In this document: in pieces, positions 43,621-54,492 of the stretch | Position numbering within the stretch: the stretch's first letter is position 1 | How the letters are laid out: each line of letters starts with the position of its first letter | Source of the DNA: Piliocolobus tephrosceles | Lineage: Eukaryota > Chordata > Mammalia > Primates > Cercopithecidae | Length of the DNA: 64,000 nt | NCBI RefSeq assembly: GCF_002776525.5 | Contig: NC_045447.1 | Span: forward strand, 20,265,890 to 20,329,889 | Direction of reading: 5' to 3' | Notes under the pieces: model-generated | Told to the model about the DNA's origin: nothing | Database searches by the model: none | Seen by the model: only the letters and a program-made list of their open reading frames with translations | Position numbers and translations under genes: made by a program

Positions 43621-45802
43621 CAAAGAACACATCTTTTTGTTTGTCTTTATATTTAATCTCTGACATCATCTAGCCCGATGCTCAACATATAAAAGGAACT
43701 AAATGACTGTTAGGTAAATACTGATATTTCACCAGAATCAATTTTCCTTATTTCACAAACCTTATGATTAAAATAAACATTTTTTTTTTCAGTTTATCAT
43801 GATCCAAATCACAAAATTACCCATTTTGAACTTTTAGTTTTTGTCTTTGACTTTCTCACATCTACTTCCAAGAGTCCTTTTGTTCCACGGAAACACTTGT
43901 TATTCTAGGAAAACAATGCCCTACGGTGACTAATTATGTAATAAATGAGAAGGACCCAACATGGTCTTTTTCACACGCACTCTAGTACCAAGTGTTTTCT
44001 CTTGTAATCCACTGCAGTCAAAACACAAAATAATTGTATCAACTGGGGGCTGTTGAGGGTATGATTTTTTTTTATTTAAAAGAAATGTTAATTTGTTATT
44101 AAATCTCTTGTTGAAAGACTAATAGCTTAATGAACGCATTAAATGTGTGCAAATTAGTTTTTTTTTTCTGAATGCATTACTTAGTTTCAGATTGAAAGGG
44201 GGTGATACATCATCGTCATCTCTGTGGGAATTAATGAGGCATTAGGCCATCTCCTGTCATGGAGGCCAGACTTATGAACGATTCGCTGAATTGCACATGC
44301 GAACCTTGTCCTCTCCTCTCTCTCCACCCACCACATACATCTTTTCTGGGCTTTTTGCTTCTGCAGCCTAAGCTTTGGTACTTGAAATACAAATGCCAGC
44401 TCGCCATCAGTTTGGAAGTGAAAAGTAGTCTATTGCAAGTGACAAATGTTGTTTACCATTACTGGAAAAGAGGGTGGAACAATGAGTGCCTATATTAACA
44501 TCACAGGGGATGGGTTTGGTAGTCACTCAATTGCTATCTTGCCCTGTGAAGACACATAACCTCTCTCCATTTCCCTCAATCACCCGCTCACCCTCAGACA
44601 TCTACATTAAAATAAAGAGCCCAAGGCAAAGCAAGCTATCTTAACTATAATAAGTGGCAAGGTGTTCTCCACTCAACAGTTTTTGTCACCAGCTCTCAAT
44701 CTCTCCCCATCACAAGCACAGCTTTCTCTGCCTGCATCTTTTGATATATTTGCCTTATCCTGCAGTTCCCAAATCAGCAGTTCCAAACCTCCATGAACAA
44801 GCAGCATTTAAAAGCCATCAGTTTAATTCAATGACATAAACTATGTCTTACTTGTATTTATTTTTATAATTAGCAGGTATGACATTTAATTCTGTTTCAA
44901 GAATCTTTGATAAATTTTCAGTGTGTCTTGAGATAATTGAAGATGTCATGGCCTAGTCAAAAATCAGAAGTGAAGATCACTGGTATAGACATTAGATTAA
45001 GCATACTAATAACATCTGTGCAGGACATGGAAACATTATAACAGTGTTAACTAACATTTCTTTTACACTAAAGAAACAATGTTTCACGCTTCAAGGCTTC
45101 TTTAAAAAGATTTGTTCTCCCTTTTATATATACTGCTCACCCAATGGAACATCATTTTTCTTACCAGATCAGCTAGAATCACAAAACTACAGGCACTGAT
45201 CTATGCCTCTTACTAGCCACCAAATTTGCCCATTGTCTTACATTCCCACTTTCAATTTATACTTCACACTTAATGTAGGTTGGTCCCTATTTTATGACAT
45301 AAATCCCATTCCAGCAATTGTCTCTCAGCAGCTTTGGGTATTATGCCTTCAGCTTTCGTATAAGTTCATTCTCTTTTGCCATATTGGTTCCTAGAAGCAG
45401 ATTTGGGATAAGTGTGTCCACGACCATTATCAATGACATAGTTAATATTGAGTAATCACACACTGTTTATCCAACTAATGGCTCTTTTTAAAAAAATAGG
45501 CACATACTTTATTAATTAACATTCTTTTTGTTGTAAGCAACAGAAGCTGATTGCCTAGTCTATTAGATTCAAAGGAGACTAATTTATTAGAAGGAAAATG
45601 GGGTAGTTCAGAGCATGGAAAACAGGATGGAACAATCTTCAATCTTAGGAGTCAGGGCAGACCCCAGAGCCTCAGCAACCTTAGCTCTTGGATCTTCTTT
45701 TCGAGCTCTGCCAATACTGTGACTACATTTCTGAGATGCATAGAAACCGTGCCTTGAGAATTTCACCTGCCAACCTCAGAACATGTATCCATAATTCGAT
45801 CA
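43621..45802. other. Long unassigned non-coding stretch
   Basis: About 2.2 kb without a confident repeat. The part at 45535-45790 ('gtaagcaacagaagctgatt') has the feel of a decayed transposon, but I cannot name it. The frames at 44259-44498, 44654-44839 and 45203-45394 lack any domain. Confidence 0.4.
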
Positions 45803-45819
45803 ATAAAATTTGGCAAAGG

Positions 45820-46099
45820 GCTGGGCACAGTGGCTCATGCCTATAATCCCAGCAGTGTGGGAGGATCATTTGAGGTCAGGAGTTCAAGACCAGCCTGGCC
45901 AACATGGTGAAACTCTGTCTCTGCAAAAAATACAAAAAAATTAGCTGGGCATAGTGGCGGGTGCCTATAATCCCAGCTACTCAGGAGGCTGAGGCGGGAG
46001 AATCACCTGAACTTGGGAAGCGAAAGTTGTAGTGAGCAGAGATCGCACCATTGCACTCTAGTCTAAGCAACAGGAGCGAAATTCTGTCTTTTAAAAAAA
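45820..46099 (+). repeat. Alu SINE with 17-bp target duplication
   Basis: Plus-orientation Alu. A short internal deletion removes the stretch after 'cagtgtgggagg'. Flanks are 'ataaaatttggcaaagg' (45803-45819) and 'ataaaatgtggccaagg' (46100-46116), two mismatches in 17. Confidence 0.94.
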
Positions 46100-46116
46100 A
46101 TAAAATGTGGCCAAGG

Positions 46117-46445
46117 AAAGAGCGTTGCTTGGTGGAGACAAAGATTCTGAGGCCTATTCAATTTGGATTGGAGACTTTGACAGAGAAAAGAGCAGTATAC
46201 TGAATGCACATATTTGAGAAGCATAAACCAAATCCTTCCTTTCAGTGGCCTTATAAGTTCCACACTTCAGCTAACCCACACATCCCACTCCATCATCATG
46301 GATTCAATATCTTAACCATTGCATTTAATGTATAAAAATAGCAGTGCCCAAATGAAGAGACTTTCTTTCTCAAATTGGGAAACAAGAACTAATTGGATCT
46401 GGAAAATCCTATTTCTTACTTTGATATTCCTCCCCCAATTAATAT
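46117..46445. other. Unassigned non-coding DNA
   Basis: No recognisable element or gene. Confidence 0.4.
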
Positions 46446-46458
46446 AAAAAGAAAGATA

Positions 46459-46787
46459 GGCTGGGCGCGGTGGCTTATGTCTGTAATCCCAGCACTTTGG
46501 GAGGCCAAGATGGGTGGATCATCTGAGGTTGGGAGTTCGAGACCAGCCTGATCCACATGGAGAAACCCCACCTCTACTAAAAATACAAAATTAGCCAGGC
46601 TTGCTTGGTGGGACATGCCTATAATCCCAGCTACTTGGGAAGTCTGAGGCAGGAGAATCGCTTAAACCTGGGAGGCGGAGGTTGTGGTGAGCCGAGATCT
46701 CACCATTGCTCTCTAGCCTGGGCAACAAGAGCAAAATTCCATCTCAATAAAAAAAAAAAAAAAAAAAGAAAAAAGAAAAAAAAAGAT
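46459..46787 (+). repeat. Alu SINE
   Basis: Plus-orientation dimer starting 'ggctgggcgcggtggcttat'. The tail has about 20 A followed by A-rich sequence with G interruptions. There is a small duplication-like insertion in the right-arm start ('ggcttgcttggtggg'). Both monomers are complete. Confidence 0.95.
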
Positions 46788-46827
46788 AAACACTAACACG
46801 TATGAGGTAAGGTCTTACATCTATGAA

Positions 46828-46860
46828 ACTCTGAAAATCAACTGATATTATTTTCAGAGT
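46828..46860. other. 11-bp inverted repeat at an L1 5' junction
   Basis: 'actctgaaaat' (46828-46838) and 'attttcagagt' (46850-46860) are perfect inverted copies separated by 11 nt. It ends 4 bp before the first recognisable L1 base (46865). The right arm lies in about 20 bp of filler between the candidate target duplication and L1. Confidence 0.7.
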
Positions 46861-46864
46861 ATCC

Positions 46865-47946
46865 TTAAACACCAAAAGCAATGGCAGCAAAAGCCAAAAT
46901 TGACAAATGGGATCTAATTAAACTAAAGAGCTTCTGCACAGCAAAAGAAACTACCATCAGAGTGAACAGGCAACCTACAGAATGGGAGAAAAGTTTTGCA
47001 ATCTACTCATCTGACAAAGGGCTCATTTCCAGAATCTACAAAGAACTCAAACAAATATACAAGAAAAAAAACAAACAACCCCATCAAAAAGTGGTGAAAG
47101 GATATGAACAGACATTTCTCAAAAGAAGACACTCATACAGCCAACAGACACATGAAAAAATGCTCATCATCACTCGCCATCAGAGAAATGCAAATCAAAA
47201 CCACAATGAGATACCATCTCACACCAGTTAGAATGGCAATCATTAAAAAATCAGGAAACAACAGGTGTTGGAGAGGATGTGGAGAAATAGGAACACTTTT
47301 ACACTGTTGGTGGGATTGTAAACTAGTTCAACCATTATGGAAAAGAGTATGACAATTCCTCAAGGATCTAGAACTAGATGTACCATATGACCCAGCCATC
47401 CCACTACTGGGTATATACCCAAAGGATTATAAATTATTCTACTACAAAGACACATGCACACATATGTTTATTGCGGCACCATTCACAATAGCAAAGACTT
47501 GGAATCAACCCAAATGTCCATCAGTGACAGACTGGATTAAGAAAATGTGGCACATATACACCATGGAATACTATGCAGCCATAAAAAAGGATGAGTTTGC
47601 ATCCTTTGTAGGGACATGGATGCAGCTGGAAACCATCATTCTTAGCAAACTATCACAAGAAGAGAAAACCAAACACCGCATGTTCTCACTCATAGGTGGG
47701 AACTGAACAATGAGTTCACTTGGACTCGGGAAGGGGAACATCACACAATGGGGCCTATCATGGGGAGGGGGGAGGGGGGAGAGATTGCATTGGGGAGTTA
47801 TACCTGATATAAATGATGAATTGATGGGTGCTGACGAGTTGATGGGTGCAGCACACCAACATGGCACATGTATACATATGTAACAAACCTGCACGTTATG
47901 CACATGTACCCTAGAACTTAAAGTATAATAAAAAAAAAAAAGAAAA
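46865..47946 (+). mobile_element. L1PA, 5'-truncated (about 1.1 kb)
   Basis: Starts at the L1 ORF2 segment 'ttaaacaccaaaagcaatgg' and runs to 'cttaaagtataata' plus an A-tail. Candidate target duplication is 'gaaaatcaactg' (46833-46844) and 'gaaaatcagctg' (47947-47958). The 3'UTR has the G-rich tract (47762-47780) and the duplicated 'gatgggtgc' variant. Low divergence makes it the youngest LINE in the window. Confidence 0.95.
46881..47706 (+). pseudogene. L1 ORF2 C-terminal remnant (broken)
   Basis: Encodes only the C-terminal part of the L1 ORF2 protein (an endonuclease/reverse transcriptase in its full-length form). The cysteine-rich C-terminal region lies here, and the catalytic domains are absent. 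A frameshift occurs near 47070-47100, and an in-frame TGA at 47350-47352 replaces a usual tryptophan codon. The frame then reads on to the native ORF2 stop at about 47704-47706. It cannot be functional. Confidence 0.93.
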
Positions 47947-48103
47947 GAAAATCAGCTGTTCTCCTAGTAATCAGAAAAGTATCTTCATTTGAATAGTAAA
48001 TATTGTGAATTGAATAAAAATGATGCTAATATGTAAATATTGGTTCCTCATATTTCATTGATGTATTTTAGTGCTTCTCCTCTAATTATAAGTGTAACAT
48101 AGG

Positions 48104-48383
48104 CTGGACATGGTGACTGATGCATGTAATCCCAGCACTTTGGGAGGCTGAGGTGGGTGGATCACCTGAGGTTGGGAGTTCAAGACCAGCCTGGCCAACA
48201 TGGCTAAACCTCGTCTCTACAAAAAATACAAAAAAATTAGCTGTAAGTGATGGCTCACGCCTGTAATCCCAGCTACTTGGGAGACTGAGACAGGAGGATC
48301 TCTTGAACCTGGGAGGTAGAGGTTGTAGTGAGCCAAGACCATGCCATTGCACTCCAGCCTGTGCAACAGACTAAGACCTGTCT
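48104..48383 (+). repeat. Alu SINE with G-run tail
   Basis: Complete plus-orientation dimer ending 'gcaacagactaagacctgtct'. The usual poly(A) is replaced by 14 G. No clear target duplication is visible. Confidence 0.94.
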
Positions 48384-48397
48384 GGGGGGGGGGGGGG
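48384..48397 (+). repeat. Homopolymer G14 at an Alu 3' end
   Basis: Fourteen consecutive G directly after the Alu 'cctgtct', where an A-tail is expected, followed by 'aaggatgataaat'. Confidence 0.9.
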
Positions 48398-48849
48398 AAG
48401 GATGATAAATACTGTTCTAAAACATATATTAATATTATTATTATACATTAGTAATAATACTTCTCTGTTATGAATATCAGTTAAAAAGTAATTGGAATAT
48501 TTAAAGGAGCAAAATCAATAAAACACCAACAATTCTATCTCCCAGTGTTGACATCTTTTAACAATGTGGTATACATTCTTTTAGATTTATTATAAAATGA
48601 CTTTAATGTCTGCAGACCATTCCACTATATGGATGTATTTGAATCTACTTAATAATTTTTTCTCATTGAATATCTAGCTTATTTTCAATTTTCTTATCAG
48701 TAACATCATTGCAATGATTTGTTTTATGCAAATTCTATACAAATTCTTTTTCTAATAATTTTTTTCCATTTTGAAAAAAGTGGAAATTTTTGTTCAGGAT
48801 ACATGGATTTTTAAGTCACCTCTTAATACACATACCTGTATTTGTTTTC
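48398..48849. other. AT-rich DNA, possible old LINE end
   Basis: The part at 48600-48720 ('ccattccactatatggatgt', 'cattgaatatctagcttatt') resembles the antisense 3' region of an old LINE, but I cannot fix the family. Confidence 0.35.
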
Positions 48850-49020
48850 AAAGTTTTTTCTGTATGTATTGTCTCATTTAATTCTCTCAACTGTACTGTG
48901 AGGGAGGTAAGTGAGGTATCATTATCCTCTCTCACAAGTGGGAACACTGAGATTACAAGAGTTCTGCCCAGATCATGCAACACTTAAGTAACAAAGCCTG
49001 GCATCTTTTTCAGGTCCTTC
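48850..49020 (-). repeat. MIR SINE, antisense
   Basis: 'tgtctcatttaattctctca', 'gaggtatcattatcctctct', 'aagtgggaacactgagatta' and 'atcatgcaacacttaagtaa' follow antisense MIR. Confidence 0.75.
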
Positions 49021-49111
49021 TTCTCCAATTATTTTTTAAACACAGATGTGCTGCTGTCAGAGTAAAGGTCCATTTCTAATCCTAAAAGAAAAACATGGCA
49101 TAATAAGAGAG

Positions 49112-49312
49112 CTAAACTTACTGTCTACCTATTCTGTACCAGGCCCTCTGTTAGACATTTTAGATACATGATCTCATATAATCCTCACAGCAAACTTATG
49201 TGATTGGTTTTATTGTCTCTTTTACAGATTACAGAACAGAGGATTAGTAATGTTAAGTAACTCCTTCAAGGACACAGATAAAAGGTGGAGCAAGGATTTC
49301 AACTCCAATTCT
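49112..49312 (-). repeat. MIR SINE, antisense
   Basis: 'ctgtaccaggccctctgtta', 'catgatctcatataatcctc', 'cttttacagattacagaaca' and 'caaggatttcaactccaatt' give a well preserved antisense MIR, only about 90 bp from the previous copy. Confidence 0.82.
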
Positions 49313-49899
49313 GAAATGCATATTTTTTCTTTTGCTATGCTCCTTAATTAGAAAACCAAAATGGATTTTCTTCCTTTAAAACCAATGTCTGAATGAACTT
49401 TGCTGTCATTGAGTTTGAGAGAGTGAGAGAGGCAGAGAAAGAGAAAGAGAAGGAAACAGAGAGAGAGAGAGGTGAATGTTGTAGAATAAAAGCAAAATCA
49501 GGGAGAATTTTTTCAAGGTCGAACACAGAATCAGCCAAGGTTAAAAAGGAACAAACTCTAAGCCCCCTAAATCCTCTGACTGCTTGCACTGGAGACTGAA
49601 AGAGAAAAGGAAAGAGAACTGCAGAGAAACTCTGTGAGGCACAGGACATGTTGTGCTAATAAATGTTTAACAGCTGGAGTGGAGAGGGTAGTGATTTGTA
49701 GTGCTTACCAATCTCCTTGGTGTAAACACTCCTGCAAGGGCTGATTTCAATCTACCATCAAGCTTGTAACACCAAGAAGGGTGATTTTGTATAAACTTTC
49801 ATGATTGGATTTTCATGAATGCAATTCTGTTGGGTCTTAGAGATGCAGTTCTTGGAATCTGACATTTGTTACAATGAAAAATTAATAAATAATGCTTGA
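49313..49899. other. Unassigned DNA with a GA-rich patch
   Basis: Positions 49417-49472 are GA-rich ('gagagagtgagagaggcaga'). Frames on both strands at 49344-49649 come from this composition. No gene. Confidence 0.45.
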
Positions 49900-50060
49900 A
49901 TCTTTATTTCATAATTTATATCAGGAGCTATGCTAAGCACTAGGGAAAGTAAGTTAAGCCAGATACAGCTCTAACCTGAAAAAAAAAAAAAAATCTTGCA
50001 GGCTAGTAGTGAGAAGGACATGTAAACAATTTAATGTGATATATGAGTAATAAGAGAAGC
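49900..50060 (-). repeat. L2 LINE 3' end, antisense
   Basis: 'ttatatcaggagctatgcta', 'agcactagggaaagtaag', 'ctagtagtgagaaggacatg' and 'taaacaatttaatgtgatat' follow antisense L2, with an internal A14 run. Confidence 0.6.
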
Positions 50061-50812
50061 ATAGCCTCAAAATGGTGATGATATATTAGCATATTAAAAT
50101 GATCAGCTCCACTCCAGAAGGCCATCTGATTCTTTTGCACTTTGGTCTATAAATTTTGCCCCATTGTGACATTGCACAATCTATAGTAATCAAGAAAAAT
50201 ACTGTGAATAACCTGCATTGAGTGAATGATCTGCACAAAGATGTCTTATGTCTCAAGCAACGGAGTTTCCTTCAGTCTCCCCACTTCTACTGACAAACAT
50301 GCAATGTAATGACATTCTCAGTGGCTCTTCCAACTGCATTACATTTGTAGACGAAGACTGAAGCTATTTTTAGATACTTACAAAAATTACCAAGGGAGAC
50401 ACTTTCATCATTTATTAATATTCAGGCTCTTTATTTTTATTTATTAATGAAGTTTAGAAAATGGCTCTTGTACAGCATCAAGTGGCTTTCTTATAAAAAT
50501 AAAATAGGACTAATCCAGGCTCCAAGCGTCTTTTCCAATCTAGTGTTCACCTTTGTAATATACAGCTCTTCTCCTGAGAATCACAAAATACAATTACTGT
50601 TTTGATGCTTCTGAGAGCTAGCAAAGGCAACTGAGTTAAATTCACAAGACTAAGATAATTAGGCAAAGTCTTTTTTTTTTAAGTATTTCATTTATTTGAA
50701 GAAATTTGGGTGTATTTCTCATTTATTGAGGCTGTTCAAGATAGGACTTGATAATAATTTGATAGAAAAGTTTTTTAAGCATTGGGGGTTGAGGAGTTGG
50801 GTTAAACTTAAT
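50061..50812. other. Unassigned non-coding DNA
   Basis: AT-rich and unique-looking. A 64-codon frame at 50696-50890 runs into the MITE that follows. Confidence 0.4.
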
Positions 50813-50905
50813 CAGTGTTTCCCAGGCTATACACTGGAAATGAAAAATTTAAGAGATGTGGCACAGAAGAAAGGAATACTATTCAAATAAGTTTGGGAAA
50901 CACTG
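50813..50905. mobile_element. Short hAT-like MITE with 12-bp terminal inverted repeats
   Basis: Perfect 12-bp inverted termini 'cagtgtttccca' (50813-50824) and 'tgggaaacactg' (50894-50905). The right arm extends as 'aataagtttggg'. At 93 bp it can only be a deleted, non-autonomous copy. No clear 8-bp target duplication. The termini look like a hAT-Charlie (MER1-group) family. Confidence 0.7.
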
Positions 50906-50989
50906 CATTTTATCTAGAACTCTAAGAGTTTCACAATATGTTTAGATGTAATCAAGAATCTGAAAAGTTCTTAAGAAACTAGTTTAAAT

Positions 50990-51275
50990 AGGTCGAGCAC
51001 AGTGGCTCACGCCTGTAATCCCAGCACTTTGGGAGGCCGAGGTGGGCGGATCACGAGGTCAGGAGTTCGACACCAGCCTGGCCAACATGGTGAAAACCCC
51101 GTCTCTACTAAAAAAAAATACAAAAATTAGCCGGGCAGTGGTAGCTGGCGCCTGTAATCCCAGGTACTTGGGAGGCTGAGGCAGGAGAGTAGCTTGAAAC
51201 AGGAAGGTGGAGGTTACAGTGAGCTGAGATCATGCCACTGTACTCCAGCATGGGCGAAGAATGAAACCCTGTCAA
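50990..51275 (+). repeat. Alu SINE with 14-bp target duplication
   Basis: Plus-orientation dimer. The perfect duplication 'aaactagtttaaat' (50976-50989 and 51363-51376) encloses the Alu and the purine array after it. The array is therefore part of the inserted unit. Confidence 0.95.
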
Positions 51276-51362
51276 AAAAGAAAGAAAGAAGGAAAGAAAA
51301 AAAGGAAAGAAGGAAGGAAGGAAGGAAGGAAGGAAGGAAGGAAGGAAGGAAGGAAAGAAGGA
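51276..51362 (+). repeat. (GAAA)n-(GGAA)n array grown from an Alu tail
   Basis: About 87 bp of purine with about ten GGAA units, lying inside the Alu target duplication. This places its origin in the Alu A-tail. Confidence 0.94.
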
Positions 51363-51376
51363 AAACTAGTTTAAAT

Positions 51377-51644
51377 CGATTAGCTTCAGATTTTCCAAAT
51401 TGTCTAGTTTCAGAGAACATGTAAAATTCAGGAGACTATTAACTTATGACATATTCCTGCATCTCACAAAGCATTAAGTTATGCTAACTATGAACTAGAA
51501 TATCATTAAGGTTTATTCTAGCATTAATACTTTGTATTCATTAGTTTCACATTCTATTAAGATAATAGTTCAACCAATGTAAAACTACCTATAGCCATAG
51601 TAAATTTAAGTGGAATATCAGCCTTTCCTACCTTTTCTTACCTA
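51377..51644. other. Unassigned non-coding DNA
   Basis: AT-rich with no recognisable element. Confidence 0.4.
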
Positions 51645-51900
51645 GTTAGTCATTGTTCAGATCTCAGTGCAATCAATACTTCTTCAGAGGAACATTTTTA
51701 CTCTGTACAGCCCTTTCAGGACACTTAACATTAATTTGTATCATTATCCGACTAACAAATTTCTCCTAGTTGTAAGTTGAAAATGCCATGATGAAATATA
51801 GTTTATTTTGGCTAAAAGTTGTATTTACCATGGCTAATATGATGACTGTCTGGCATAAAATTTACTTAATAAATATTCGTCAAATGCTCAAAGAATGAAG
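51645..51900 (+). repeat. L2 LINE 3' end
   Basis: 'ttgttcagatctcagtgcaa', 'cttcagaggaacatttttac', 'gactgtctggcataaaattt' and 'cttaataaatattcgtcaaa' match sense L2 to its terminus. Confidence 0.78.
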
Positions 51901-52371
51901 CATCTCCCAGAAATTTAAGGATACTTCCCTCTCAACGTCTAAGTTCTATCTTGTGCAGAATATGTTAATGACTTAAATCAAGGCTAGAAGACGTGTTTAT
52001 CAATTTTTTTTTGTAATTAACACAAAGTTTGGAAAGTGGGTAGGAAATGATGAACAAGGGAGCAAAGCAAGTCTCGTCAGACTGAGTCAATGGGCTGAAT
52101 CCCTAAATGCAGCCTTTAATAAGGATAAATGGTTGGCCTGCAAAAACCAAACTACATGGAAGAATTCCAGTATGAGGAAGACAAGGCTTTACGGCGTAAG
52201 ACATTTTCTTCTAAAACAAAACACACACACATACTAATACACACAGAGAGACAAACTGTCACTGATAGCTCAACATCCATCAAGAGTGAGCTACTACTGA
52301 TACAAATGCATGTTAACTCAGACTGTGTTAAGAGGTAAAACATCAAGATTTGGGAAGTTAGAATTACAGCA
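51901..52371. other. Unassigned non-coding DNA
   Basis: Unique-looking. The opposite-strand frames at 52129-52346 are mutual shadows without a product. Confidence 0.4.
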
Positions 52372-52605
52372 TAATGCTTCAGAGTGTAGACTCTTGAAGT
52401 GGACTTTCAAGATTTGAATTTTATATCTGCTGCTTCCTAGCTACATGACTTTGAGGTAATTACTTAATATTACTGGGTCTAGATTTCCTCATCTGTAAAA
52501 TGAGAACCTACATCAAAGTTGTTATGAAGATTAAAAATAGTTAACAGAGTCAAGAAGCTAATCTCAATTATTCTTATTAGTAATAATAGTAAGATTAGTA
52601 GTATC
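52372..52605 (+). repeat. MIR SINE
   Basis: 'cttcagagtgtagactcttg', 'agctacatgactttgaggta', 'tttcctcatctgtaaaatga' and 'caattattcttattagta' make a nearly full sense MIR. Confidence 0.85.
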
Positions 52606-52669
52606 ACTGATGCAGGAATTCTGTTTTGAGCTTGCACAGGAGGCTCAGTTAAAGGAAGCATTAGAAGGC

Positions 52670-52815
52670 AGGATAGTATATTTGTCAGCTATGCATACTC
52701 TGGTGTTAAGGAGACCTGGATTGGAATCCCTTGTATGCTGCTTACTAGTGTGAATTTAGGTTGCTGAATCTACTTCTGCCCTTACTTCCTTCTTTATTCA
52801 GGTTAACCAAAAGAA
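52670..52815 (+). repeat. MIR SINE fragment
   Basis: 'tactctggtgttaaggagac', 'ctggattggaatcccttgta', 'ctgcttactagtgtgaattt' follow the MIR 5' half and core. Confidence 0.72.
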
Positions 52816-53914
52816 GTAAATGAGAAGCACCTGAGAATCGGTTAGTTCTGTGTCCATAATAAGTGCCCAAACCCAACAGCAAGTGATAATCTCAAAGGAG
52901 AATGACAAGATGATTGAATAAAAGAAGCCAAGCCAGAAATGTAAGATAAGACAAAGAACATTGTGCCCAGTATTTTAAAACATTGGAGAGGCAAAGATAA
53001 AAGCGGGCTACAACTGAGGTCTTACCAAATAGGTATAAGCTACAGAGAGACACATCTCAAGATTAGTTCATTAAGAAAATAAAAATTAATAAATACAAAT
53101 TTTGAGTAGTCATAGCTACCCCCAAATGGGATAGGAAATGTCAGAAGATATTAAGTTTTTACTACAGAAATTGCTTATGATTACACTGAACAACAATATG
53201 TAGGAGTTAAACAACATATTCGAAAGTTCCTTCCAACACTCCGTATCTATAGTTCTGAACATCCCATTAATAGTCATATGTTAAAGTCCCTTTGTTCCTA
53301 AGTGCTCTGACTCAGTTGATCTTAACATGGAAAGACAGATGGGTGAATAGGAAAGACTAGGGAAACAGATTTTCTTTCCTTAAAGCAAACTTCCATTTCA
53401 CCACCTGTTGCTCATAAACACCTGCATACATTTCTGAACATCCCAACATATGGCTGGGATGCTCTTACTCATTAGCAGGTTGGGATACTGACACTGATTC
53501 ATTGCCACATGAGCACTGTATGTTGTGCTAACTCTACAGAGTATCTTCCATTCTGGAAGTCTGTGCAAATAACATCAAAATGCCACACTTCTAAGGTGAC
53601 AGCGGGCAACTATCCTTAAAAATGTTTAATTTGCAAATTAAAAAGAGATTTATCTCTTTTTAATTTGAAAGGGAGATTTCCTTAATGTTGAGGTGAAAGC
53701 AGGAAAAACCAAGGAAACAAAATGTAAATGTCAGGACAGAATTTTCCCTTCACGTAGGGTAAAAGACAACATTTAAAGGAAGATTTAAAACATTTAAAGA
53801 TTCAAAACATGTAAAATAAGCGTGTGGAAGCTGGAAATACTCCTCATGGAAGCTGGTAATACTCCTCATAAGAGTTGATGGAATCATGAAAAGTAAAATA
53901 TAATAGCAATATCA
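52816..53914. other. Unassigned non-coding DNA
   Basis: AT-rich. A local inverted repeat, 'aaattaaaaagagat' / 'atctctttttaattt', lies at about 53636-53668. No gene. Confidence 0.45.
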
Positions 53915-54085
53915 GTTGTCTTCTTAAGGTGCAACAGCCATTATGCTATGCACTTCACCTACATTGTCTTAATTTTTCATCATGCAAGTGTCAGGATTTT
54001 CAATATTATTTTAAAGATGAGGAAGCTGAAGTTTGGAGAAGGGAAGTTGCCCAAAATCACAAAGCCCAGATGGAGTTCAACCAGG
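53915..54085 (-). repeat. MIR SINE, antisense
   Basis: 'tgctatgcacttcacctaca', 'atgaggaagctgaagtttgg', 'aagttgcccaaaatcacaaa' and 'caaccaggactcaaatatca' follow antisense MIR. Confidence 0.8.
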
Positions 54086-54094
54086 ACTCAAATA

Positions 54095-54212
54095 TCAGTT
54101 CCCTCCCTCCCTCCCTCCCTCCCTTCCTTCCTTTCTTCCTTCCTTCCTTCTTTCCTTCCTTCTTTCCTTCTTCCCCCTATCTCCCTCCCTTCCCTCTTTC
54201 CTTCCTTTCTTT
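54095..54212 (-). repeat. (CCCT)n-(CCTT)n polypyrimidine array
   Basis: About 118 bp of nearly pure C/T adjoining the tail side of an antisense Alu. As with the array at 12064, it most likely grew from that Alu's tail. Confidence 0.92.
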
Positions 54213-54492
54213 CTTGGAGTCTTGCTTCTCACCAAGGCTGGGGTGCAGTTACATAATCTGGGATCAACACAGCCTCTGTCCCCCAGGTTCCAGCGATTCT
54301 CCTGCCTCAGCCTCTCAAGTAGCTGGGATCACAGGTGCCCACCACCATGCCCAGCTAATTTTTTTAAATTTTTAGTAGAGATGGGGTTTTGCCATGTTGG
54401 CCAGGCTGGTCTTGAGTTCCTGACATCAGGTGATTCATCCGTCTTGGCCTCCCAAAGTGCTGGGATTACAGGTGTGAGCCATCGTGCCTGGC
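54213..54492 (-). repeat. Alu SINE, antisense
   Basis: Body ends 'gtgagccatcgtgcctggct'. The first part is diverged. The frames at 53929-54527 are Alu and array shadows. Confidence 0.94.

Noticed and set aside
52372..52605. tRNA-like gene suggested by box-A/box-B-like words in MIR copies
   Set aside because: MIR elements have a tRNA-derived head. The copies are decayed SINEs without a foldable mature tRNA.
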